This document shows, piece by piece, positions 17,436-25,500 of a DNA stretch of 64,000 nt. Origin of the DNA: Nitrosovibrio sp. Nv6 (lineage in GTDB: Bacteria; Pseudomonadota; Gammaproteobacteria; Burkholderiales; Nitrosomonadaceae). A model generated the notes under the pieces. It saw nothing but the letters and a program-made list of their open reading frames with translations. It was not told the origin of the DNA and did not search any database. The stretch spans positions 1 to 64,000 of the forward strand of contig NZ_FODX01000004.1 in assembly GCF_900110495.1 (NCBI RefSeq). Reading direction: 5' to 3'. The first letter of the stretch is position 1, and every line of letters begins with the position of its first letter. The translations under genes were made by a program, and so were the position numbers.

Positions 17436-17900
17436 TTACATCTGGCTTTGCAGCCAGTTCTGAATACCGACTTTCTGCATGACGTCCAGCTGCGTTTCCA
17501 GCCAGTCAATATGTTCTTCGGTATCCTCCAGAATTTCCTTGAAAAGCTCCCGCGACACGTAATCCTTGGCTGCTTCGCAGGCGGCAATGCCGCCAAGCAA
17601 AGTCTCGCGCGAAACCATTTCGAGCTTGAGGTCGCAATCAACGCACTCTTCAGCCTTTTCACCAATCAGGAGCTTGCCGAGTTCTTGCAGATTGGGCAAT
17701 CCTTCCAGAAAAAGGATACGCTCTATCAGTGCATCGGCATGCTTCATTTCCTCTATGGACTCTTCGTATTCTTTTTTGCCCAGGCTGTCGAACCCCCAGT
17801 TTTTATACATGCGGGCGTGAAGAAAATATTGATTGATGGCCGTCAATTCATGTTGTAACTGGCGGTTTAACCATTGGATGATGTCTGCGCTGCTTTTCAT
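17436..17900 (-). CDS. bfr: Bacterioferritin
   Basis: A 154-residue haem-containing ferritin subunit forming a 24-mer iron store. It shows the full family pattern: [20 protein letters not shown] (helix A, diiron Glu), [19 protein letters not shown] (Glu and His of the diiron site, with the haem-ligand Met between them) and [17 protein letters not shown] (helix D Glu and His). It oxidises Fe(II) and stores it as mineral; iron is released through the ferredoxin encoded just upstream. Third gene of hemP-bfd-bfr, 42 bp after bfd, closed by the terminator at 17393-17424. Expression should follow the Fur-type promoter ahead of hemP. Confidence 0.96.
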   Translation of the reverse strand: MKSSADIIQWLNRQLQHELTAINQYFLHARMYKNWGFDSLGKKEYEESIEEMKHADALIERILFLEGLPNLQELGKLLIGEKAEECVDCDLKLEMVSRETLLGGIAACEAAKDYVSRELFKEILEDTEEHIDWLETQLDVMQKVGIQNWLQSQM

Positions 17901-17942
17901 ATTGTGCCTCCTCAGGCGAGAATCTCGAATAAACGAGTGGGT

Positions 17943-18137
17943 TTATGTGGGATGATGTTGCGTCAAGGTTTTTTGCATCAGTGCTTTTTCCAGCACCTCC
18001 TTGGCGTGACAGGCACATATTCCGCATTGCTCGCTCACGCCCAGGCAGGTCTTTAAATCCCGCATCCGGTCGGCGCCCTGGCGGACAGCTTCACGGATTG
18101 CGGAATCGGTAACACCTTTGCAGACACAAATATACAT
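17943..18137 (-). CDS. bfd: Bacterioferritin-associated ferredoxin
   Basis: A 64-residue [2Fe-2S] protein with the Bfd cysteine pattern: Cys4 and Cys6 (MYICVC) plus the CGIC pair (SEQCGICACH). It docks on bacterioferritin and passes electrons through the haem to mobilise stored iron. Length is typical and the N terminus MYICVCKGVTD is the classic form. It lies between hemP and bfr, 28 bp after hemP and 42 bp before bfr, as one iron-responsive operon. Confidence 0.95.
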   Translation of the reverse strand: MYICVCKGVTDSAIREAVRQGADRMRDLKTCLGVSEQCGICACHAKEVLEKALMQKTLTQHHPT

Positions 18138-18165
18138 GATGAGCGCCCTAAGTCTACTATTTATA

Positions 18166-18351
18166 CTATTTGGTCAAAATCAACTTACCGTTGCGGGTGC
18201 GCCGCAAACGGTATTGCTCGCCCTGATGCTGAATAAATACTTCGTCGCCATGCGAAAACAGGGTATCGCTGTAGATGCGCTTTGTCCGATCCACCATGGC
18301 GAACTTCTGTTTATCGGCGTTGGTTTCCGGAACTGTGAGTAAATTAGCCAT
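18166..18351 (-). CDS. hemP: Hemin uptake protein HemP
   Basis: A 61-residue protein of the HemP family. The diagnostic C-terminal block is present (RIYSDTLFSHGDEVFIQHQG, then YRLRRTRNGKLILTK, which is the usual family ending). I placed the start at ATG 18351, preceded by GGAAG, rather than at the in-frame ATG 18408, which lies inside the promoter. In betaproteobacteria, HemP-type proteins promote expression of haem or siderophore uptake genes under iron limitation. No haem receptor is adjacent here. First gene of the operon with bfd and bfr, directly downstream of the Fur-type promoter. Confidence 0.9.
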   Translation of the reverse strand: MANLLTVPETNADKQKFAMVDRTKRIYSDTLFSHGDEVFIQHQGEQYRLRRTRNGKLILTK

Positions 18352-18375
18352 TTGGGTCACTTCCGCAATTATTAA

Positions 18376-18418
18376 TGAGAATGATTCGTAATTATATTCA
18401 AGTTTCAACGAAAAGCAA
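18376..18418 (-). promoter_or_regulatory. Promoter with Fur box for hemP-bfd-bfr
   Basis: On the minus strand a -35 element TTGCTT (18413-18418) and a perfect -10 TATAAT (18391-18396) are separated by 16 nt. Directly downstream, TGAGAATGATTCGTA (18376-18390) matches 10 of 14 defined positions of the 7-1-7 Fur consensus and would cover the transcription start. This predicts repression by Fe-Fur. Confidence 0.8.
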
Positions 18419-18819
18419 GCGTGTGCGAAAAAATATTTGCATGGTTATTTTTGGGAGTTGATGAAGTTGATGGGCCGATGGGTAGTCGTAGATGAAGCGG
18501 CAGGGGGAATTGCCTGTCTCAAGAGCTGAACATTTTCCCGTGGCAACCCGAAAGTTAACCGCGAAAGTTACTTGAATGGGGTAAAATCTTTTTGTTATGC
18601 TGTGTCTGCCTAGACGGATCATCGATTGGATGGGTGTCGATCCTATCCGGCCGAGACGCCGTTCGCTTTTGATACTTTCGCGTAACGGCATACTGGCATG
18701 ACTCAAGGAGCAATAAGACACGCGGTGGAATCGTTGAATTCAAGCAATCGATACCCGCAGCCAATGTCGTTCAGTTTGCTGCCGAAGTAGTACAGCCAAA
18801 TCCTTTATCATCCAATCCA
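18419..18819. other. Intergenic region between iron operon and polysaccharide cluster
   Basis: About 400 bp separating the leftward hemP operon from the rightward polysaccharide cluster. It probably contains the main promoter of the cluster; a T-rich stretch around 18580-18600 is suggestive, but no pair of boxes is convincing. No coding frame or repeat was seen. Confidence 0.4.
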
Positions 18820-19641
18820 ATGCAAAACTTTTCCATCTTGCCGCGTGAAATGGCTGCAAGCCTCTGGCGTAATCGAGGCTTGATCACCGCCTTGATAAAA
18901 CGCGAAGTCATAGGACGCTATCGGGGCTCTGTCATGGGCATCGCGTGGTCATTCTTCAATCCCTTGCTCATGCTCGTAATTTATACGTTTGTATTTTCCG
19001 TCGTGTTCAAAGCGCGCTGGGGTGTAGGGGGAGAAGAAAGCAAAGCGGATTTCGCCATTATTCTGTTCGTCGGCTTGATTGTGCACGGACTGTTTGCGGA
19101 ATGCGTCAACCGCGCCCCCGCATTGATCCTTTCTAACGTCAATTACGTCAAGAAAGTGATTTTCCCACTGGAAATACTCCCCTGGGTCGCATTCGGCTCG
19201 GCGCTGTTCCACGCGGCCATCAGCGTTGGCGTGTTATTGCTTGCACAGTTGATACTAAGCCACCCTATACCTTGGACTGTGATTCTTTTCCCTTTCGTCC
19301 TGTTTCCGTTGATTTTGATTGCGATGGGTTTTGCATGGTTTCTCGCGGCCTTCGGTGTATTTGTTCGCGATGTTGGGCAGGTCACTGGAATGTTCACTAC
19401 CGTATTATTATTTCTTTCCCCAGTGTTCTACCCTTTGAGTGCCTTGCCGGTCAAATATCAGGGCTGGCTGCAACTGAATCCGCTCGCTTCTATCATTGAG
19501 GAAGGGCGAAAAGTGCTCGTTTTTGGACAATTACCCGATATTGGACAATGGGGCGTGATGACCGCAACTGGGATGTTAACTGCCTGGGCTGGTTTTGCCT
19601 GGTTCCAAAAGACGCGAAAGGGATTTGCCGATGTTCTCTGA
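18820..19641 (+). CDS. wzm: ABC-2 polysaccharide exporter permease (Wzm)
   Basis: A 273-residue inner-membrane permease with the ABC-2 pattern: N-terminal LITALIKREVIGRYRGSVMG, then about six hydrophobic segments. It exports completed undecaprenyl-linked polysaccharide (O-antigen or similar) across the inner membrane together with Wzt. It is the only intact permease in the window although two Wzt ATPases are present. The wzt1 start codon lies inside its last codons (19631 against the stop ending at 19641), so the two are translationally coupled. It is the first gene of the cluster. Confidence 0.93.
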   Translation: MQNFSILPREMAASLWRNRGLITALIKREVIGRYRGSVMGIAWSFFNPLLMLVIYTFVFSVVFKARWGVGGEESKADFAIILFVGLIVHGLFAECVNRAPALILSNVNYVKKVIFPLEILPWVAFGSALFHAAISVGVLLLAQLILSHPIPWTVILFPFVLFPLILIAMGFAWFLAAFGVFVRDVGQVTGMFTTVLLFLSPVFYPLSALPVKYQGWLQLNPLASIIEEGRKVLVFGQLPDIGQWGVMTATGMLTAWAGFAWFQKTRKGFADVL

Positions 19642-21094
19642 AGCTGAAAATATCGAAAATTCTGATAGATCATCTCATCTTGAGAGAGAAGGAAAAAGAG
19701 AGCCGCTGAGTAATGAGAAGATCGGCGGGGGCGGGGATGCAATAGTAAGTTCGAATGATATCGTCATCTGCGTCCGGAATCTTTCCAAGTGCTATCAGAT
19801 TTACGACAAACCGCATCATCGCCTCAAGCAATCACTGTACCCGCGCATGCAACAGCTCGTCGGTCAGTCCCAGAAACAATATTATCGGGAATTCTGGGCT
19901 CTTAAAGACGTTTCTTTTGAAATCAGAAAGGGCGAAACTGTTGGTATCATTGGAAGAAATGGATCAGGTAAATCCACGCTGCTGCAAATCATCTGCGGCA
20001 CCCTGGCACCTACCGCTGGAGCTGTGGAAACGAATGGCCGTATCGCGGCCCTGCTGGAACTGGGCTCGGGTTTTAACCCGGAATTTACCGGGCGCGAAAA
20101 CATATACATGAACGGCGCAGTGCTCGGGTTAACTAGCAAAGAAATCGATGACCGTCTTGATGCCATCGTGTCTTTTGCCGATATCGGCCAGTTTGTTGAT
20201 CAACCCGTCAAGACCTATTCGAGCGGCATGTCGGTACGCCTTGCCTTTGCCGTACAGGCACAGGTAGACCCGGACATTCTTATCGTAGATGAGGCGTTAT
20301 CAGTGGGTGATATCCGTTTTCAAAATAAGTGCTTTAGAAGATTTGATGAATTGAGAGAAAACGGCTGTTCCATTCTCTTTGTTACGCATAGCTTAAGTCA
20401 AGTTGACGCCTACTGTAAATCCGCCCTATGGCTCGAGGCGGGATGCCTCAAGGCCCAAGGCAAGCCTGCATCTTTAACACGTGCTTATACAAACCTAATG
20501 GTCCATGGACTATCTACGGCCAGTGATATAACTCAACAAGATAATTGTGATGAGAAGGCGGCTCAACCTCAAGACGAGAAACCTAGTAACAGCAATAAAA
20601 ATTGGTTGTCGCTGAGTAATTGCAAAAACATAAAAAATCCTGGAATGGTTAACGTTAACCGCTTTCGTATCGGATTTAATGAGGGGTTTGGTTTAACAGA
20701 AGTAGAGAGCCAGCCAATAATCATAATCGTTGAATTTGAAGCTGAGTTTAGAGAGTTTGTATCATCCCCACTGCTAGCTTTGGGGATCCTTAATAATTTA
20801 AATGAACCTGTTATTCATTTCAATAGTTTCGCGACTCGGTGCAGCTTGGACAAGATAGCGCCTGGAGAAGTAGTTCAGTTTAAATATCAATTTACGATGC
20901 CTCCGCTTCGCCCTGGTGAATACTTGATAACAATCGGCATTGATGACGGCGTATCAAATGCGAGCACCGTGTTATGTCATATTTATGATCTATTTCCTTT
21001 TCGCGTTCGGACTGAGGATCCACTACATATGCAAAGTGGATATGTTGCGGTAGCTGATGCTACTATAGAAATGCGTACAGATAGGGATATCTAA
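19631..21094 (+). CDS. wzt: ABC exporter ATPase with carbohydrate-binding domain (Wzt-1)
   Basis: A 487-residue ATPase. A variable leader (1-45) is followed by the nucleotide-binding domain with Walker A GRNGSGKST, signature YSSGMSVRLAFA and Walker B ILIVDEALSVGD. The C-terminal half (about 345-487) is a Wzt-C beta-sandwich that, in the family, recognises the capped end of the glycan before export. I chose ATG 19631 over the frame start at 19595 because AAGGGA precedes it and it overlaps wzm in the usual way. Its ATPase domain is nearly the same as that of the second Wzt at 31.6 kb, while the C-terminal domain differs, so the two should recognise different glycans or caps. Confidence 0.93.
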   Translation: MFSEAENIENSDRSSHLEREGKREPLSNEKIGGGGDAIVSSNDIVICVRNLSKCYQIYDKPHHRLKQSLYPRMQQLVGQSQKQYYREFWALKDVSFEIRKGETVGIIGRNGSGKSTLLQIICGTLAPTAGAVETNGRIAALLELGSGFNPEFTGRENIYMNGAVLGLTSKEIDDRLDAIVSFADIGQFVDQPVKTYSSGMSVRLAFAVQAQVDPDILIVDEALSVGDIRFQNKCFRRFDELRENGCSILFVTHSLSQVDAYCKSALWLEAGCLKAQGKPASLTRAYTNLMVHGLSTASDITQQDNCDEKAAQPQDEKPSNSNKNWLSLSNCKNIKNPGMVNVNRFRIGFNEGFGLTEVESQPIIIIVEFEAEFREFVSSPLLALGILNNLNEPVIHFNSFATRCSLDKIAPGEVVQFKYQFTMPPLRPGEYLITIGIDDGVSNASTVLCHIYDLFPFRVRTEDPLHMQSGYVAVADATIEMRTDRDI

Positions 21095-21096
21095 AT

Positions 21097-22569
21097 ATGA
21101 ACTATTTTTTACCTTCGACATATCGAATTCGCCAAAATCATGATCATTACCTTGATTCACCTAACCATTTGACATATCAGCCACATGTTTATCATTTAGC
21201 TTGTTTTTTAGCAGAAAGGTGCGGAGCAACATCAATTATTGATATTGGATGTGGTTCCGGGGAAAAACTCAAAGTATTCGGCAAAGACTATGAAATTATA
21301 TGCATTGATTATGCTCCAGCGCTTGATCTGGCTAGACAGTCCATACCTCACGCTGAATTTATAGAATTCGATCTTGAAAATGGACTCCCAATAATTCCAA
21401 GCAAAATACTCGAAAGATCAATCGTCATATGTTCCGACGTGATAGAACACCTTAGAAAACCGGATCAACTAATGAGGGCTCTTGCCCGTCTGGCCGAATT
21501 AGTTCCCTATGTTTTGATCTCAACACCGGATCGCGATCGAGCACGCGGTTGGCTGGATAATGGACCGCCCGCAAACCCTGCGCACACGATGGAATGGAAC
21601 GCTTCAGAGTTTGTGAGATTCATGCATGATTCTGGGTTTGAAGATATTCCTTTTTATGGCCATACAATCAATACAGATATTCACGAATTAAAATCAACGA
21701 TTTTAACGATAGCAGGAACGCATGCGATCAGTCCTGTATCCGGTACACAAAAATTTCGTGTCGCAGCAGTAATTCATACTTTCAATGAATCGGATATTCT
21801 TTCGGAAGTTATTGAGTACTTGAACTTGCAAGGTGTAGAGGTGCACGTATTTGATAACTGGTCTACGGATGGATCATGGGAACTTATAAATAAACTGGGA
21901 AGTTTAGGAAAAGTGCAGCATGCGGCAAGATTTCCTGATAAACGTATTGGTGAATATCAGTGGAAATTACAACTGGAAAAAACAGCAGAATATTCAGAAA
22001 AACTAAATGTAGACTGGGTGATGCACTATGACGCCGATGAAATACGCTGTAGCCCGTGGAGCGGCATTTCATTAAAGGATGCGATCGAACATGTGGATAG
22101 ACTTGGATATAGCGCTATTGATTTTACAGTTATTGATTTTCGCTTCTTGACGCGTCAGTCCAAGGTATCTAATAACTATCAGAATAATTTAAATCATTTC
22201 GAGTTTGGTAGAAGGCCCGGACATTTCAAACAAATTAAAGCATGGAAGAACATGGCTAAGGTGGACTTGGCCAGCAGTGGCGGACATGATGCAGTATTTC
22301 ACGGAAGGAATATTTTTCCCCTGAAGTTTTTGACGAAACATTACCCGTTGCGAAATGCTTTACAAGCAAATAGAAAAGTTTTTCACGATAGGCTTCCCCG
22401 CATGGAGGCTGAGCGAAAGGCTTTTGGTTGGCATCGGCAATATGATGGATTTGGAGAAAACGGTGCCGTTAACGGTTGGGATTCGCATACGCTCGTGCCG
22501 TGGCATTCAACTTACTTCATGAGTGAATTCCTAGTGGAAAGAATAAGCGGCATTGGGTTGCAAAATTAA
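21097..22569 (+). CDS. Methyltransferase-glycosyltransferase (GT2) fusion
   Basis: A 490-residue two-domain protein. Residues about 35-190 form a class I SAM methyltransferase (SIIDIGCGSGEKLKVFG as motif I, then VICSDVIEHL). Residues about 220-480 form a GT-A fold of the GT2 type (FRVAAVIHTFNESDILSEVI, acidic YDADE for the metal and nucleotide sugar). It starts 2 nt after the wzt1 stop, with AGGGAT upstream. It probably transfers a sugar and methylates the glycan or a precursor. Substrates are not readable. Its DNA looks more A+T rich than the flanking core genes, which is common for surface-polysaccharide loci. Confidence 0.85.
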   Translation: MNYFLPSTYRIRQNHDHYLDSPNHLTYQPHVYHLACFLAERCGATSIIDIGCGSGEKLKVFGKDYEIICIDYAPALDLARQSIPHAEFIEFDLENGLPIIPSKILERSIVICSDVIEHLRKPDQLMRALARLAELVPYVLISTPDRDRARGWLDNGPPANPAHTMEWNASEFVRFMHDSGFEDIPFYGHTINTDIHELKSTILTIAGTHAISPVSGTQKFRVAAVIHTFNESDILSEVIEYLNLQGVEVHVFDNWSTDGSWELINKLGSLGKVQHAARFPDKRIGEYQWKLQLEKTAEYSEKLNVDWVMHYDADEIRCSPWSGISLKDAIEHVDRLGYSAIDFTVIDFRFLTRQSKVSNNYQNNLNHFEFGRRPGHFKQIKAWKNMAKVDLASSGGHDAVFHGRNIFPLKFLTKHYPLRNALQANRKVFHDRLPRMEAERKAFGWHRQYDGFGENGAVNGWDSHTLVPWHSTYFMSEFLVERISGIGLQN

Positions 22570-22590
22570 ATTAAATTTTTTGAAGTCAAA

Positions 22591-25500
22591 ATGAGTTCTC
22601 AGGAAAGTTACCTTCAAGCATTAGGTTATATTTTTGATACCGATTTGAAGATATGGACTCGTTCTGAATACGCCGGAATCGCGTACAGCGACGGCGATGA
22701 AGCCGAGCTTCGTATTGCCGGGATTATTGATCGCGCATCTGATATTACGGTTTTTTCTCCAGAGCTACGGCAACATTGTACTGATTGGCCGTCGCTCTAT
22801 CATCTATCGGGCACTCGCGCCAATATTCTGCGACCATTTGCTGCTGCGCTCACGGGCGACATTCTTGAGATCGGCGCCGGCTGCGGCGCAATCACGCGTT
22901 ACCTTGGCGAATCTGGTGCAAACATTCTCGCCCTTGAGGGCGGCCCCCGGCGCGCAGGAATCGCTCGCTCCAGAACACGAGACCTTGAAAATGTAATGGT
23001 GCTGGCAGAAAGATTCGATCATTTTCAAAGTGACCGCCAATTTGATGTGATTACCCTTATCGGGGTCCTGGAATATGCCAATCTCTTTACAGTCAGCGAG
23101 CATCCGGCGCTTACCATGCTCCAACGCGTTCGGTCTCTGCTAAAACCGGAAGGCAAGTTGATAATTGCCATTGAAAACCAGTTAGGACTGAAATACTTTG
23201 CCGGTGCACCGGAAGATCATCTCGGCCAACCCATGTATGGCATTGAGGGCCGCTATGCGGCAAATCAACCGCAAACTTTTGGCCGGGCCGTACTGGCTGA
23301 TTTACTAAAAGAAGCAGACTTCGCTACGATCGAATTCCTGGCTCCGTTTCCTGATTACAAACTGCCCGTTTCGATTTTGACAGTTGAGGGTCTTTCCAGC
23401 AAAAGATTTGATGGCGCTGCCTTGGCATGGCAAAGTATAAGGCGCGACCCTCAGCTCCCGTCGAACACGAACTTTTCACTGGAACTGACTTGGCCGGAAG
23501 TATTCAAAAATAGATTAGCTCTGGATATGGCCAACTCTTTCCTGGCTGTAGCATCGCCATTGCAACAACAAGTCATCAGGCCGCAGGTGTTAGGGTATCA
23601 CTACAGTACTGGCAGAGCTCCCCACTATTGCAAAGAAACCGTATTCGAGCATTTTGACGAGAATACGATAATAGTGAACTATCACATGATAGGCTGCCGC
23701 CAGCATGATGATCATGATGATGGGATAAACAAAATCATCAACTTTGCATGCCCACAAAAAACGATCTATGCAGAAGGCGTACCTCTGTCTTGGGAGTTTG
23801 TCAAAATAGTTACCCGCGACGGATGGTCTATTGAAGAGGTAGGCGCTTTCATTCGCCGCTATATAAATTTGCTCTCCCTGATTGCTAATCAAAAGGGAAA
23901 TTCGGTTGCTACATCACTGTCACTATTAGCTGATAAATTGCCCGGTAATTTTTTTGACATAGTTCCGCAGAACATCATTGTCGATCATGACGAACGACCT
24001 GTTGTCATTGATATCGAATGGTCACTGAAGATTGACATGGAACTCGGCTGGCTCCTGTTTCGTTCGTTATTACTGATGATGCAGTCTGTCATGTATTTCG
24101 GCAAGAATTCATCAGGATACATCTTTACACGGCGTACATTTATTAAATCAGCGTTAGATGCGGGAGGCTATTCTTATACAGATGAAGATTTTTTACGCTT
24201 CATTAAATTGGAGACTGCCGTTCAGCAACAAGTGGGAGGGTGTTCATCAGAAGAGTTTCTAAATTGGTTGCCAGAGCAGTCTTTGCCTACTAATATCGTG
24301 GCTGAGCGCACTGCGACAGTGGCTGAGCGCACTGCGACAGTGACTGAACGAAATGCGGCAGTAGCCGAGCGCGACACACTTGCAGCAAAGCTCAAAGAAT
24401 CGCAAGAGCAAATCTCCAGCATCGCCCAAAGTAACTCATGGCGCTTGACCCTTCCCTTGCGCGAAGTTCGCCGACGCTTGACCCTTCCCAAGCGCGAAGT
24501 CCGTTATCGGCTGTTAAATCCGCAACAGGCAAAGCACTTCATTAATCAAACATTTTATATAGCTCACCGTGTACCAGCCTCGATTCTCCGCCGAGCAATT
24601 GCCGTATATCGTGCGCTACCCATTGCGCCTCTAAAAAAACAAAAGCTGAAAACCACCGTTTTCCGCGTATTTGGTTTCGCGTTTGTGCGATTGGATGCCT
24701 ACCAACGCTGGAAAGAGCACCGTCGGATTCAAACGGACTGGCCTACTTCAGAGCCAATAGCGCCGACTATTTCAATGGTTCCCGGGGCAATTGCCACTCT
24801 CCCTTGCACCGATGGCACATGGGAATGGAACGACTATAACGCCGTAAAATCGCGCATTTCCCAAATTAAGGCTCACCGACTTTCGCAAGTATCGCCTTCT
24901 CCGTTGGAACTGATCGACATTGGGAATGAGTCATTTGCATCTGCGGCGGCAAGAGTGAAATTACCCGCCCTGATAGCTGCGCCGGACGTTTCCATCATTC
25001 TCCCGGTATTCAATAACCTTAAACTCACACTTGAATGCCTGCTTTCGATTGCAGCGCATACTGATCCTGGAGTTTCTTATGAAGTTATCGTTGCTGACGA
25101 TGCCTCCACCGATGAAACAGCGCAGGTAATCAGTTCGATACCTCATTTGCGCGTTGTCCGTAACGAAAGCAATCTGGGTTTCCTGCGAAACTGTAATCAT
25201 GCTCTTGAGCATGCGCAGGGGAATTTTATTGTGTATTTGAACAACGACGTCCAAACCACTCCTCAGTGGTTGAACACCCTGCTAGGCACGTTTGATTTGT
25301 ACCCGAATGTTGGTGCGGTGGGGCCTCGTTTTGTTTATCCCAGTGGTCATTTGCAAGAAGCTGGTGCAGTATTTCGCCCGGATGGAACCGCTGACATGGT
25401 CGGTCTCAATGAAGACTCTTCTCAGGCACGCTTCTCTTATACACGACGAGTGGATTATGTCTCTGGTGCTTGCCTGATGTTGCCAACTTCATTGGCAAAG

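Noticed and set aside
17228..17665. N-terminal extension of the DUF2325 reading frame
   Set aside because: It runs through bfr in another frame and across the terminator at 17393-17424; its residues (many Arg, Cys and Trp) look like a shadow translation.
24298..24381. CRISPR-like tandem units
   Set aside because: The 21-bp units are contiguous without spacers and lie in frame in a coding region, so they are a protein repeat.
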